Below are positions 10,225 to 21,100 of a DNA stretch of 64,000 bases, one piece after another (the first letter of the stretch is position 1; each line of letters starts with the position of its first letter). The stretch covers positions 1,654,095 through 1,718,094 of the forward strand of contig OY759263.1 in the NCBI GenBank assembly GCA_963662155.1, written 5' to 3'. A program made the translations under genes and the position numbers. The notes below the pieces were generated by a model that saw nothing but the letters and a program-made list of their open reading frames with translations, was not told the origin of the DNA and did no database searches. The DNA comes from Lamellibrachia columna. Lineage: Eukaryota > Annelida > Polychaeta > Sabellida > Siboglinidae.

Positions 10225-11777
10225 GATACAGCTGTGGCGTACAGTGCTGTACAGCGCTGTGGTGTACAGCGCTGTGGCGTACAGTGCTGTGGTGTACAGC
10301 GCTGTGGTGTACAGTGCTATCGTGTACAGCGCTGTGGTGTACAGTGTTGTGGTGTACAGTGCAGTGGTGTAAATCGCTGTGGTGTACAGTGCTGTGGTGT
10401 GCAGTGCTGTGGTGTACAGTGTTGTGGTGTACAGTGTTGTGGTGTACAATGCAGTCGTGTACAGCGCTGTGGTGTGCAGTGCTGTGGTGTACAGCGCTGT
10501 GGTGTACAGTGCTGTGGTGTACAGTGTTGTGGTGTACAGTGCAGTCGTGTGCAGTGTTGTGGTGTACAGCGCTGTGGTGTACAGAGATGTGGTGTACAGT
10601 GCAGTGGTGTACAGTGTTGTGGTGTACAGTGCAGTCGTGTGCAGTGCTGTGGTGTACAGCGCTGTGGTGTACAGAGCTGTGGTGTACAGTGCAGTGGTGT
10701 ACAGTGTTGTGGTGTACAGTGCAGTGGTGTACAGCGCTGTGGTGTACAGTGATATTGTGTACAGTGCTGTGGTGTACAGCGCTGTGGTGTACAGAGCTGT
10801 GGTGTACAGTGCAGTGGTGTACAGTGTTGTGGTGTACAGTGCAGTCGTGTGCAGTGCTGTGGTGTACAGTGCTGTGGTGTACAGTGTTGTGGTGTACAGT
10901 GCAGTGGTGTGCAGTGCTGTGGTGTACAGTGCAGTGGTGTGCTGTGCAGTGGTGTGCAGTGCTGTGGTGTACAGCGCTGTGGTGTACAGTGCTGTGGTGT
11001 ACAGTGCAGTGGTGTGTAGTGCTGTGGTGTACAGCGCTGTGGTGTACAGTGCTGTGGTGTACAGTGCAGTGGTGTGCAGTGCTGTGGTGTACAGTGCTGT
11101 GGTGTACAGTGTTGTGGTGTACAGTGCAGTGGTGTGCAGTGCTGTGGTGTACAATGCAGTGGTGTGCAGTGCAGTGGTGTGCAGTGCTGTGGTGTACAGC
11201 GCTGTGGTGTACAGTGCTGTGGTGTACAGTGCAGTGGTGTGTAGTGCTGTGGTGTACAGAGCTGTGGTGTACAGTGCTGTGGTGTACAGTGCAGTGGTGT
11301 GCAGTGCTGTGGTGTACAGTGCAGTGGTGTGCAGTGCTGTGGTGTACAGTGCAGTGGTGTGCAGTGCTGTGGTGTACAGTGCTGTGGTGTACAGTGCAGT
11401 GGTGTACAGTGCTGTGGTGTACAGCGCTGTGGTGTACAGAGCTGTGGTGTACAGTGTTGTGGTGTACAGTGCAGTGGTGTGCAGTGCTGTGGTGTACAGT
11501 GTTGTGGTGTACAGCGCTGTGGTGTACAGATCTGTGGTGTACAGTGCAGTGGTGTGCAGTGCTGTGGTGTACAGTGCTGTGGTGTACAGCGCTGTGGTGT
11601 ACAGAGCTGTGGTGTACAGTGCAGTGGTGTGCAGTGCTGTGGTGTACAGTGTTGTGGTGTACAGCGCTGTGGTGTACAGATCTGTGGTGTACAGTGCAGT
11701 GGTGTGCACTGCTGTGGTGTACAGTGCTGTGGTGTTCAGCGCAGAGGTGTGCAGTGATGTGGTGTACAGTGCTGTGG
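10225..11777. repeat. 15-bp minisatellite, about 103 copies, with 75-bp higher-order repeat
   Basis: Basic unit acagtgctgtggtgt, with variants at fixed positions (gca, gtt, cgct, gagct, gatct; acag/gcag). Since 15 is a multiple of three and the unit lacks stops, frames stay open on both strands for over 1.5 kb (up to 551 codons minus and 539 plus). Simultaneous opening in several frames argues against coding. Near the right end, five-unit blocks of 75 bp repeat (acag-gcag-gtt-cgct-gatct order), with agatctg exactly 150 bp apart at 11528 and 11678. Confidence 0.96.
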
Positions 11778-12158
11778 TATTGGCTTCCGTTCAACGTAGT
11801 CTAACCCAATCGTCTTTATGCGTCGGGTTCCCAACGAACATGGCGGCACGTCGATGTCTTGGCGATTGTGTGTTTTATAGTCAATCTATACTCGAGACTC
11901 TAGCACAACCTTCACATGATGCACCATGGACATGCAAGTACTGGACAGATCAGCATCCGAGTGCGTGACGATTGTCAGTATAACACTGAATAAGGTACAT
12001 TAGGCAAATTGCAATTTCGTTCTGTCACCACGATCCGCCGCTGTTGCGAGACGATGCCCATTTCTCTAAAAGCATGTTACGTCATCAGTAGTTCACACTA
12101 ATTGCTATTTTTACATTCCGTTGATGAAGATATTTGAGTGGGACCGAGACGCAGTTCG
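11778..12158. other. Unique flank, probably 3' untranslated region or downstream of the receptor gene
   Basis: Lies directly beyond the receptor stop codon at 12159-12161 in the transcription direction (minus). I see no clear polyadenylation signal close to the stop. Confidence 0.4.
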
Positions 12159-12395
12159 CTACATGCACGACAGGTCCTTGTTCTGCGACACGAGACTCGT
12201 GCACGTCGAATGTTTCCTCAGCATCAGCAACTTGGCTGCGTTTGAGCTTCCGCGACGCAGAAACACTCGCGAGATGGCGCTGCGGTAGTAAGATCCGGTG
12301 AGACAATACAGGAAGAAGTTAATCCCGTAATTGACGTTAAAGATCGTCCGTGTCACGTACAGTCTGTTGCTTATGCGCATGGCATCGACGGGGCT
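12159..12395 (-). CDS. Neuropeptide-type GPCR, exon 3 (TM7 and C-tail)
   Basis: Last coding exon of the receptor, residues 331-408. The acceptor is gttgtttgcag at 12396-12406 (minus), after a pyrimidine-rich stretch. The first codon is AGC in phase 0, which joins cleanly to the CAG that ends exon 2. It encodes the seventh membrane segment with NVNYGINFFLYCLTG, where NFFLY stands in place of the usual NPxxY, as in many invertebrate peptide receptors. A short cytoplasmic tail with basic residues and Cys follows, and the stop is TAG at 12161-12159. The open frame continues upstream of the acceptor into the intron by chance. Confidence is high for the exon and moderate for the exact acceptor. Confidence 0.82.
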   Translation of the reverse strand, partial: SPVDAMRISNRLYVTRTIFNVNYGINFFLYCLTGSYYRSAISRVFLRRGSSNAAKLLMLRKHSTCTSLVSQNKDLSCM

Positions 12396-12744
12396 CTGCA
12401 AACAACGACCGACCATGTTTTGTCTATATATAATGTTAAACACAGATCTTCTCCGAAGGCAAGTTATATACACAACGATGAATGATAACATATTAAACGG
12501 AAACAAAAGTCGTGGTTTGGGACCTACAAGAGTTACTAAGACATAACCATTTCCAAATACAATTAAGAATATCACGTCATTAGTTTACTAGGAAATCCTT
12601 GTTGAACACACATCATCTTGATTTCATGGACCACGATTTTCTTCCTTGGTGAAATTTCCTAACTTCGTCATGTGATCGGCGAGAGGATGGAAGTCACGCC
12701 CATGATCAGCATTGACCCACACAGTGTTTACCATTTTGGATATC

Positions 12745-12925
12745 CACTATTTTGATCCTTACCAAATCTAACGACTAAAGTAAATTCTTTCGATGATTTT
12801 TTTTTTTTAAATATGCATTTTAAAAATAAAATCGACTGTGCATGTTACATAAACTATTCACATACTACATATTTGGACACCATCGAACCGGATTTACGAT
12901 AAGCTAAATCAGTTGAGGAAGCAGT
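12745..12925. mobile_element. Dispersed repeat, copy 1 (unclassified, in receptor intron 2)
   Basis: Shares with 36750-36905 and 37580-37910 the ordered landmarks tctaacgactaaagt, attctttcgatgattt, a T/A-rich stretch, cgactgtg, actattcacatactacatat, ggacacc and gctaaatcagttgagg. Identity is uneven, so these are old copies. All three are in the same orientation. It is non-coding and could be a MITE, SINE or LINE-tail remnant. Confidence 0.6.
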
Positions 12926-13290
12926 TTGAAACTAGTCCTTTTATTGACAAAACAACACGTTTGTTTGATATTTTGCGTCGGTTCTGCGTAAGTTAGCCTA
13001 ACTTAAAGCTAGCCTCTCTTAAAGCGAAAAAGAGTAATTGTTTTCGGCACATGCACATATAAGAGTTATTCAAACATAACCACAATAAAGAATATCATGC
13101 TAGTGGTTTACTTGGAAAACCTTATAGAACACACAACATCTTTATTTCATGGGCTGCACCTACTACCTATACTGGTAGATAATATTACGTGTGCGTTCCG
13201 CTCATCTCCGTTGATCGCTGCCTCTGCTTTCCGTATCGCTGCCGTTGGATGTGTTAGAACAGTGTTATCATTATTTAAGGAAAATCCTTA
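12926..13290. other. Intron 2 unique sequence, nothing recognised
   Basis: Part of receptor intron 2. Short open frames only. Near 13064 the phrase agagttattcaaacataacc partly echoes 12531-12548, perhaps an old duplication. Confidence 0.45.
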
Positions 13291-13494
13291 AACGCGTCTT
13301 GGCGCAATCACATGACCAACCAAGAACTGTACAGTTCTCTCCCACGGATCACCACCATCGTGAGACAACGGCATCTTCGTCTGGCACGTCACGTGATGCG
13401 CCGTAGCGAAGTAGTCAACAAAGTACTGGTCTGGAAGCCCGATGGCCCTCGGCGAAGAGGTCGACCAAAAACAACTCTTCAAGACTTCACATAG
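13291..13494 (+). mobile_element. C-terminal fragment of a LINE reverse transcriptase, antisense in receptor intron 2
   Basis: The plus frame reads WRNHMTNQELYSSLP, RQRHLRLARHVMRR, VLVWKPDGPRRRGRPKTTLQDF. This is the familiar end of invertebrate non-LTR polyproteins (W-x-D-H-x-TN-x-x-LY, R-x-R-R-L-x-x-A-GH, LW-x-P, RGRP-x-T). Only about 65 codons survive. The frame stops at TAG (13492-13494), where family members continue with KDT. After that stop, the bases aaagacacgccactcag read KDTPLS in sense but are already the first unit of the 32-bp array. The element lies opposite to the direction of the receptor gene. Confidence 0.7.
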
Positions 13495-15541
13495 AAAGAC
13501 ACGCCACTCAGTGGGACATCACATAGAAAGACACGCCACTCAGTGGGACATCACATAGAAAGACACGACACTCAGTGTGACATCACATAGAGAGACACGA
13601 CACTCAGTGTGACATCACATAGAAAGACACGCCACTCAGTGGGACATCACATAGAAAGACACGACACTCAGTGTGACATCACATAGAAAGACACGCCACT
13701 CAGTGGGACATCACATAGAGAGACACGACACTCAGTGTGACATCACATAGAAAGACACGCCACTCAGTGGGACATCACATAGAAAGACACGACACTCAGT
13801 GTGACATCACATAGAAAGACACGACACTCAGTGTGACATCACATAGAGAGACACGACACTCAGTGTGACATCACATAGAAAGACACGCCACTTAGTGGGA
13901 CATCACATAGAAAGACACGACACTCAGTGTGACATCACATAGAAAGACACGCCACTCAGTGGGACATCACATAGAGAGACACGACACTCAGTGTGACATC
14001 ACATAGAAAGACACGCCACTCAGTGTGACATCACATAGAAAGACACGACACTCAGTGGGACATCACATAGAGAGACACGACACTCAGTGTGACATCACAT
14101 AGAAAGACACGCCACTCAGTGGGACATCACATAGAAAGACACGACACTCAGTGTGACATCACATAGAAAGACACGACACTCAGTGTGACATCACATAGAG
14201 AGACACGACACTCAGTGGGGCATCACATGGAAAGACACGACACTCAGTGTGACATGACATAGACAGACACGACACTCAGTGTGACATCACATAGAGAGAC
14301 ACGACACTCAGTGGGGCATCACATGGAAAGACACGACACTCGGTGTGACATGACATAGACAGACACGACACTCAGTGTGACATCACATAGAGAGACACGA
14401 CACTCAGTGGGGCATCACATGGAAAGACACGACACTCAGTGTGACATCACATAGACAGACACGACACTCAGTGTGACATCACATAGAGAGACACGACACT
14501 CAGTGTGACATCACATAGAGAGACACGACACTCAGTGGGGCATCACATGGAAAGACACGACACTCAGTGTGACATCACATAGAGAGACACGACACTCAGT
14601 GTGACATCACATAGAAAGACACGACACTCAGTGGGGCATCACATGGAAAGAAAGACACGACACTCAGTGTGACATCACATAGAAAGACACGACACTCAGT
14701 GTGACATCACATAGAGAGACACGACACTCAGTGTGACATCACATAGAGAGACACGACACTCAGTGTGACATCACATAGAAAGACACGACACTCAGTGTGA
14801 CATCACATAGAGAGACACGACAATCAGTGTGACATCACATAGAAAGACACGACACTCAGTGGGACATCACATAGAAAGACACGACACTCAGTGGGACATC
14901 ACATAGAAAGACACGACACTCAGTGGAACATCACATAGAGAGACACGACACTCAGTGTGACATCACATAGACAGATACGACACTCAGTGTGACATCACAT
15001 AGAGAGACACGACACTCAGTGGAACATCACATAGAGAGACACGACACTCAGTGTGACATCACATAGAAAGACACGACACTCAGTGGGACATCACATAGAG
15101 AGACACGACACTCAGAGTGACATCACATAGAAAGACACGCCGCTCAGTGGGACATCACATAGAGAGACACGACACTCAGTGTGACATCGCATAGAAAGAC
15201 ACGACACTCAGTGGGGCATCACATGGAAAGAAAGACACGACACTCAGTGGAACATCACATAGAGAGACACGACACTCAGTGTGACATCACATAGACAGAC
15301 ACGACACTCAGTGTGACATCACATAGAAAGACACGACACTCAGTGCGACATCACATAGACAGACACGACACTCAGTGTGACATCACATAGACAGACACGA
15401 CACTCAGTGTGACATCACATGGAAAGACACGACACTCAGTGGGACATCACATAGAAAGACACGACACTCAGTGGGACATCACATAGAAAGACACGACACT
15501 CAGTGGAACATCACATAGAGAGACACGACACTCAGTGGGAC
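13485..15541. repeat. 32-bp minisatellite, about 64 copies, filling receptor intron 2
   Basis: The unit contains acatcacatagaaagacacg and ccactcagtggg. Variants: aga(a/g)ag, gcc/gac, tgtgac/tgggac/tggggc, and occasional 4-bp aaag duplications (14651 and 15232). The left end continues the LINE reading KDTPLSGTSH, so the unit probably originated there. The right end stops about 95 bp from the exon 2 donor. Confidence 0.95.
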
Positions 15542-15635
15542 AAACGTAGCAACTGTAATAATGAACCGAACGATTGGGAGGAAGTCATCATATCACGACG
15601 ACAAGTGGACGACACAAGTAAGTAAAGAACGTTAC

Positions 15636-15929
15636 CTGTGGGTTGACACTCTGCACGAACTGTTCGCACCAGACAACGAAGTACGGGATGTTGAGACACA
15701 CGAAGCACGTGGACACGGCCAGCAGCGTGAGCGTGAACTCCAGCCTCAGCCGACTCTCCTGCTGCACGAACCTCACGTGGCCGCTCACCTTGTCACGCGT
15801 CATCAACTTGTGAGTGATGAGGCAGTTGAAGACTGTGATGACGCCGAGCGGGACGGCGGTGATGGCCAGGCCGTAGACGAGCTCTAGCAGGAAGACGACC
15901 TCGCCGAGGTGGGGGTCTCGCGTGCACAC
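15636..15929 (-). CDS. Neuropeptide-type GPCR, exon 2 (ECL2 to TM6)
   Basis: Middle coding exon of 294 bp (98 codons, residues 233-330), phase 0 at both ends. Acceptor tttacttgag at 15930-15939; donor CAG|gtaacg at 15636/15635. It begins VCTRDP, whose Cys234 is the expected partner of Cys137 in the extracellular disulfide. Next come TM5 (about 241-268, Pro259), a basic third intracellular loop, and TM6 (about 293-319) with FVCLNIP replacing the usual FxxCWxP. The composition is GC-rich compared with the AT-rich introns, as in exon 1. The acceptor belongs to the first of five tandem 28-bp copies. Confidence 0.85.
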
Positions 15930-16063
15930 CTCAAGTAAACAATGATTGCGTGCACACCTCAAGTAAACAATGATTGCGTGCACACCTCAAGTAAACAATG
16001 ATTGCGTGCACACCTCAAGTAAACAATGATTGCGTGCACACCTCAAGTAAACAATGATTGTGG
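15918..16063. repeat. 28-bp tandem repeat, 5 copies, carrying the exon 2 splice acceptor
   Basis: Five essentially identical units containing cgtgcacacctcaagtaaac then aatgattg. Read on the minus strand, each unit contains ttgtttacttgag|gtgtgcac, the acceptor used for exon 2. Only the unit next to the exon leads into the receptor frame. Splicing to any of the other four would read VCTQSLFT and stop. Confidence 0.92.
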
Positions 16064-16123
16064 CATGAAGCATTTACGAATGCAAAATACAAGCAAAACA
16101 TTTCATGCGAGGACGCCGTTAAA

Positions 16124-16326
16124 AACTGGACCACCAGGTGGGGCAACTGGACCACCAGGTGGGGCAACTGGACCACCAGGTGGGACTACTGGACCACCAG
16201 GTGGGGAACTGGACCACCAGGTCGGGCAACTGGACCACCAGGTGGGGCAACTGGACCACTAGGTGGGGCAACTGGACCACCAGGTGGGGCAACTGGACCA
16301 CCAGGTCGGGCAACTGGACACCCTAA
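16124..16326. repeat. 21-bp minisatellite in receptor intron 1, about 9.6 copies
   Basis: The unit contains aactggaccaccaggtgggg. It gives a GATGPPG heptad on the plus strand and Trp/Pro/His-rich frames on the minus strand. One copy has lost a base (16205-16210). This is not collagen, as it lies in an intron and breaks frame. Confidence 0.93.
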
Positions 16327-16376
16327 AAATGTATATAAAGTACATGCATTATCTACATTTTTAGGGTGTCCAGTTG
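16311..16376. repeat. Perfect 23-bp inverted repeat (hairpin) at array edge
   Basis: The left arm, 16311-16333, contains ggacaccctaaaaatgta. The right arm, 16354-16376, is its exact reverse complement. The loop is 20 bases (tataaagtacatgcattatc). The outer third of the left arm is the last, altered unit of the 21-bp array. Confidence 0.93.
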
Positions 16377-16509
16377 TAATATTGCATGTAATTTATTCAA
16401 ACAGTGAATATATGTGCAACGATGTTACTGCTGTGTTACTGCAAAATATGTAAAATGGAATTGTTTACTACCATCAGGTAATGTAAAAATGCACAGTGTA
16501 ATATAAACA

Positions 16510-16591
16510 ACGTACATGAGTATTTTACATAATGGTACGATTGTATTGTTACGTACATGAGTATTTTACATAATGGTACGATTGTATTGTT
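16510..16591. repeat. 41-bp tandem duplication in receptor intron 1
   Basis: Two identical 41-bp copies containing acgtacatgagtattttaca. Confidence 0.92.
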
Positions 16592-16691
16592 ACGCAGTAT
16601 ATGATACAACATTTTGCGACACACAAATTGAATAGGTATTACATAAAACATTTTTATTGTATAAATGTCATTGAATAATAGAACAAATATA

Positions 16692-16693
16692 TA

Positions 16694-16725
<32 letters not shown>

Positions 16726-16945
16726 TGGTGATGATCATGGTGATGATCATGGTGATCATGATCATGTTCATTGACATTATTATCAGCATTATCAGCATTA
16801 TCATTCACATAATAATAATAATAATAATTAATGATGATGATAATGATCATGATATTGATGATGAGAATGTTGATGGTGATAATAATAATAATAATTATAA
16901 CGATAATAATAATGACATTGATAACTCATAAAAATAATAATAACA
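16692..16945. repeat. (TAA)n and (GAT)n compound microsatellite
   Basis: Runs of taataataa and gatgatgat with gatcatg interruptions, ending about 10 bp from the exon 1 donor. Confidence 0.9.
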
Positions 16946-16956
16946 TAAATAATAAC

Positions 16957-17652
16957 CTTGGCCGGAGTGGACGGGTCGACGCCGGCGTCGCTGTTGTATC
17001 GGCCGGGGAAGCGGAGAGACGGCGTCGAGACGTCGTGCAGTCCGCTGATGAGCGGCTTGTAGAGACTGGTGAGTGTGGCCGTCGCTACCACGGCGATGAT
17101 GGCGCGGCGAGCGAAAGTTCGCGTGCAGATGGCCCGGCGCTGCAGCGGGCGACACACGGCGATGTAGCGCTCGAGCGTGAAGGCGACGACCAGCCACACG
17201 GACACGAAGCGGAACGTGTACGCGGCGTACAGGAAGGTGCGACACACGCCCGGCGTGTTGATCCAGGCCAGCCGGCGGTGCGCGGGCGGCCAGCGAGGAA
17301 GACCATTGTTTAGCCAGTCCAGCCACACGTAGCTGACCAGCACGATGGAGTCGGACACTGACATAGCGGCCAGGTAGAGACTGGCCGACAGCTTACAGAC
17401 GGAGGGCGAGAGGAAGACGCACAGGGAGACGAGGTTGCCTACGAGGCCGATGACGATGATGACGGGGGTGACGAAGGCGTAGAAGTCCTTGCCGCCCTCA
17501 GACGGGTACACTGCCGAGTCGATGTAGAGCGGGGGTGGTGGGGTGGCCGATGAACCGTTGGTGCACAGCCAGCCGCTCCAGGCCGAGTCGTTGGACGAGA
17601 AGTAGGACATGAGAAGGCGGATGAGATGCTCGTTCTTACAGTCGGCCGCCAT
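16957..17652 (-). CDS. Neuropeptide-type GPCR (rhodopsin family), exon 1 (N-terminus to TM4)
   Basis: First coding exon of a class A seven-transmembrane receptor at the cell surface that should couple peptide-like ligand binding to G proteins. It has 232 codons from ATG 17652. An in-frame ATG six codons upstream (17670) is an alternative, and TAA lies three codons before that. The N-terminus has two N-glycosylation sequons (Asn21, Asn32) and no clear signal peptide. TM1 is about 59-81 with GN (Asn73); TM2 about 88-111 with SVSD (Asp101); Cys137 starts TM3, which ends in ERY (161-163) and IAVCRPL; TM4 is about 182-203 and lacks the usual Trp. The donor is AAG|gttatt at 16957/16956, phase 0. 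Exons 1+2+3 give about 408 residues. The ligand is unknown; the pattern resembles FMRFamide-type and related invertebrate receptors. Confidence 0.85.
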
Positions 17653-17670
17653 CTGTGCACAACAATACAT

Positions 17671-17856
17671 CTGGTGTTAAACATGTCCGTCACACTGTGA
17701 GAATACAGTAATATTGTTTTCTTCTCAACTCATCTATTAAATTATATTCACCTTCAAATTTTCAGCAACCATCGGTTCCTGAAGAAGGCAACAGACGGTT
17801 GTTATATGTTGTAGTGGATCAACTTTAATAGTTGTGTTCAAAATAATAATAATAAT

Positions 17857-17922
<66 letters not shown>

Positions 17923-18170
17923 CAGTAATACATATATGGCGAATGATACGTTAGCTGTCTTTGTCAAGTTCCATATCCGAAACATTGACGACGTCTGTAA
18001 GATTCTACTCCAGACATGGGTAACACATAGCTAAACTATGAATATGCCCTAGTGTCAGATGTGCTACTCATTGGCCGTCACTGACCGTCTACGGGGTGTG
18101 CAGAACGGAGCTGTTCGCCTAATTGCAAGTACACGCAAGAGTAAACACAGCATGTAAGTTGCTCGATGGA
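17671..18170. other. 5' flank of the receptor gene, with an AT microsatellite
   Basis: Unique sequence upstream of exon 1 in the transcription direction. A promoter or a non-coding first exon could lie here. I see acceptor-like ttaacaccag immediately before ATG 17670 and gttgtgcacag before ATG 17652, so exon 1 may be preceded by an untranslated exon. Confidence 0.35.
17839..17921. repeat. (AAT)n then (AT)n microsatellite
   Basis: About seven AAT units followed by about 31 AT dinucleotides. It lies about 190 bp upstream of exon 1 of the receptor. Confidence 0.97.
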
Positions 18171-21100
18171 TCGACACAGACATACCAGAGCTACAGGATC
18201 AACACAGACATACCAGAGCTACAGGATCAGCACAGACATACCAGAGCTACAGGATCGACACAGACATACCAGAGCTACAGGATCAACACAGACATACCAG
18301 AGCTACAGGATCAACACAGACATACCAGAGCTACAGGATCGACACAGACATACCAGAGCTACAGGATCGACACAGACATACCAGAGCTACAGGATCAACA
18401 CAGACATACCAGAGCTACAGGATCAACACAGACATACCAGAGCTACAGGATCGACACAGACATACCAGAGCTACAGGATCGACACAGACATACCAGAGCT
18501 ACAGGATCAACACAGACATACCAGAGCTACAGGATCAGCACAGACATACCAGAGCTACAGGATCGACACAGACATACCAGAGCTACAGGATCGACACAGA
18601 CATACCAGAGCTACAGGATCAACACAGACATAATAGAGCTACAGGATCAACACATACATACCAGAGGTACAGGATCAACACAGACATACCAGAGCTACAG
18701 GATCGACACAGACATACCAGAGCTACAGGATCAACACAGACATACCAGAGCTACAGGATCAACACAGACATACCAGAGCTACAGGATCGACACAGACATA
18801 CCAGAGCTACAGGATCAACACATACATACCAGAGCTACAGGATCGACACATACATACCAGAGCTACAGGATCGACACAGACATACCAGAGCTACAGGATC
18901 AACACAGACATACCAGAGCTACAGGATCAACACAGACATACCAGAGCTACAGGATCAACACAGACATACCAGAGCTACAGGATCAACACAGACATACCAG
19001 AGCTACATTTTCGACACAGACATACCAGAGGTACAGGAGAGACACAGACATACCAGAGGTACAGGAGAGACACAGACATACACGAGCTACAGGATCAACA
19101 CATACATACCAGAGCTACAGGATCAACACAGACATACCAGAGCTACAGGATCAACACATACATATCAGAGCGACAGGATCGACACAGACATACCAGAGCT
19201 ACAGGATCAACACAGACATATCAGAGCTACAGGATCAACACAGACATACCAGAGCTACAGGATCGACACAGACATACCAGAGCTACATGATCAACACAGA
19301 CATACCAGAGCTACAGGATCGACACAGACATAGCAGAGCAACAGGATCAACACAGACATACCAGAGCTACAGGAGAGACACATACATACCAGAGCTACAG
19401 GATCGATACAGACATACCAGAGGTACAGGAGAGACACATACATACCAGAGCTACATGATCAACACAGACATACCAGAGCTACAGGATCGACACAGACGTA
19501 GCAGAGCAACAGGATCAACACAGACATACCAGAGCTACAGGAGAGACACATACATACCAGAGCTACAGGAGAGACACAGACATACCAGAGCTACAGGATC
19601 AACACATATATACCAGAGCTACATTTTCGACACATACATACCAGAGCTACAGGATCAACACAGACATACCAGAGCTACAGGATCGACACAGACATACCAG
19701 AGCTACAGGATCGACACAGACATACCAGAGCTACAGGATCAACACAGACATACCAGAGCTACAGGATCGACACATACATACCAGAGCTACAGGATCGACA
19801 CAGACATACCAGAGCTACAGGATCAACACAGACATACCAGAGCTACAGGATCAACACAGACATACCAGAGCTACAGGATCAACACAGACATACCAGAGCT
19901 ACATTTTCGACACAGACATACCAGAGGTACAGGAGAGACACAGACATACAAGAGCTACAGGATCAACACATACATACCAGAGCTACAGGATCAACACAGA
20001 CATACCAGAGCTACAGGATCAACACATACATATCAGAGCGACAGGATCGACACAGACATACCAGAGCTACAGGATCGATACAGACATACCAGAGCTACAG
20101 GATCGATACAGACATACCAGAGGTACAGGAGAGACACATACATACCAGAGCTACATGATCAACACATACATACTAGAGCTACAGGATCGACACAGACATA
20201 GCAGAGCAACAGGATCAACACAGACATACCAGAGCTACAGGAGAGACACATACATGCCAGAGCTACAGGAGAGACACAGACATACCAGAGCTACAGGATC
20301 AACACATATATACCAGAGCTACATTTTCGACACATACATACCAGAGCTACAGGATCAACACAGACATACCAGAGCTACAGGATCGACACAGACATACCAG
20401 AGCTACAGGATCGACACAGACATACCAGAGCTACAGGATCAACACAGACATACCAGAGCTACAGGATCGACACAGACGTACCAGAGCTACATGATCAACA
20501 CAGACATACCAGAGCTACAGGATCAACACAGACATACCAGAGCTACAGGAGAGACACAGACATACAAGAGCTACAGGACGACACAGACATACCAGAGCTA
20601 CAGGATCAACACATATATACCAGAGCTACATTTTCGACACATACATACCAGAGCTACATGATCAACACAGACATACCAGAGCTACAGGATCAACACAGAC
20701 ATACCAGAGCTACAGGATCAACACAGACATACCAGAGCTACAGGATCAACACAGACATACCAGAGCTACAGGATCGACACAGACGTACCAGAGCTACAGG
20801 ATCAACACAGACATACCAGAGCTACAGGAGAGACACAGACATACAAGAGCTACAGGATCGACACAGACATACCAGAGCTACAGGATCGACACATACATAC
20901 CAGAGCTACAGGATCGACACAGACATACCAGAGCTACAGGATCAACACATACATATCAGAGCGACAGGATCGACACAGACATACCAGAGCTACAGGATCA
21001 ACACAGACATACCAGAGCTACAGGATCAACACAGACATACCAGAGCTACAGGATCAACACATACATATCAGAGCGACAGGATCGACACAGACATACCAGA

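Noticed and set aside
10139..11968. His-rich and Val/Trp/Cys-rich frames of about 500-550 codons on both strands
   Set aside because: Products of a stop-free 15-bp unit, open in several frames at once on both strands.
16026..16453. Collagen-like GPPG repeat on the plus strand
   Set aside because: Lies antisense within receptor intron 1, has a frame-breaking unit, and lacks any collagen flanks.
16831..17326. Alternative-frame ORFs over receptor exon 1
   Set aside because: High GC leaves several frames open. Only the frame with seven-helix signatures and phase-matched splice sites is supported.
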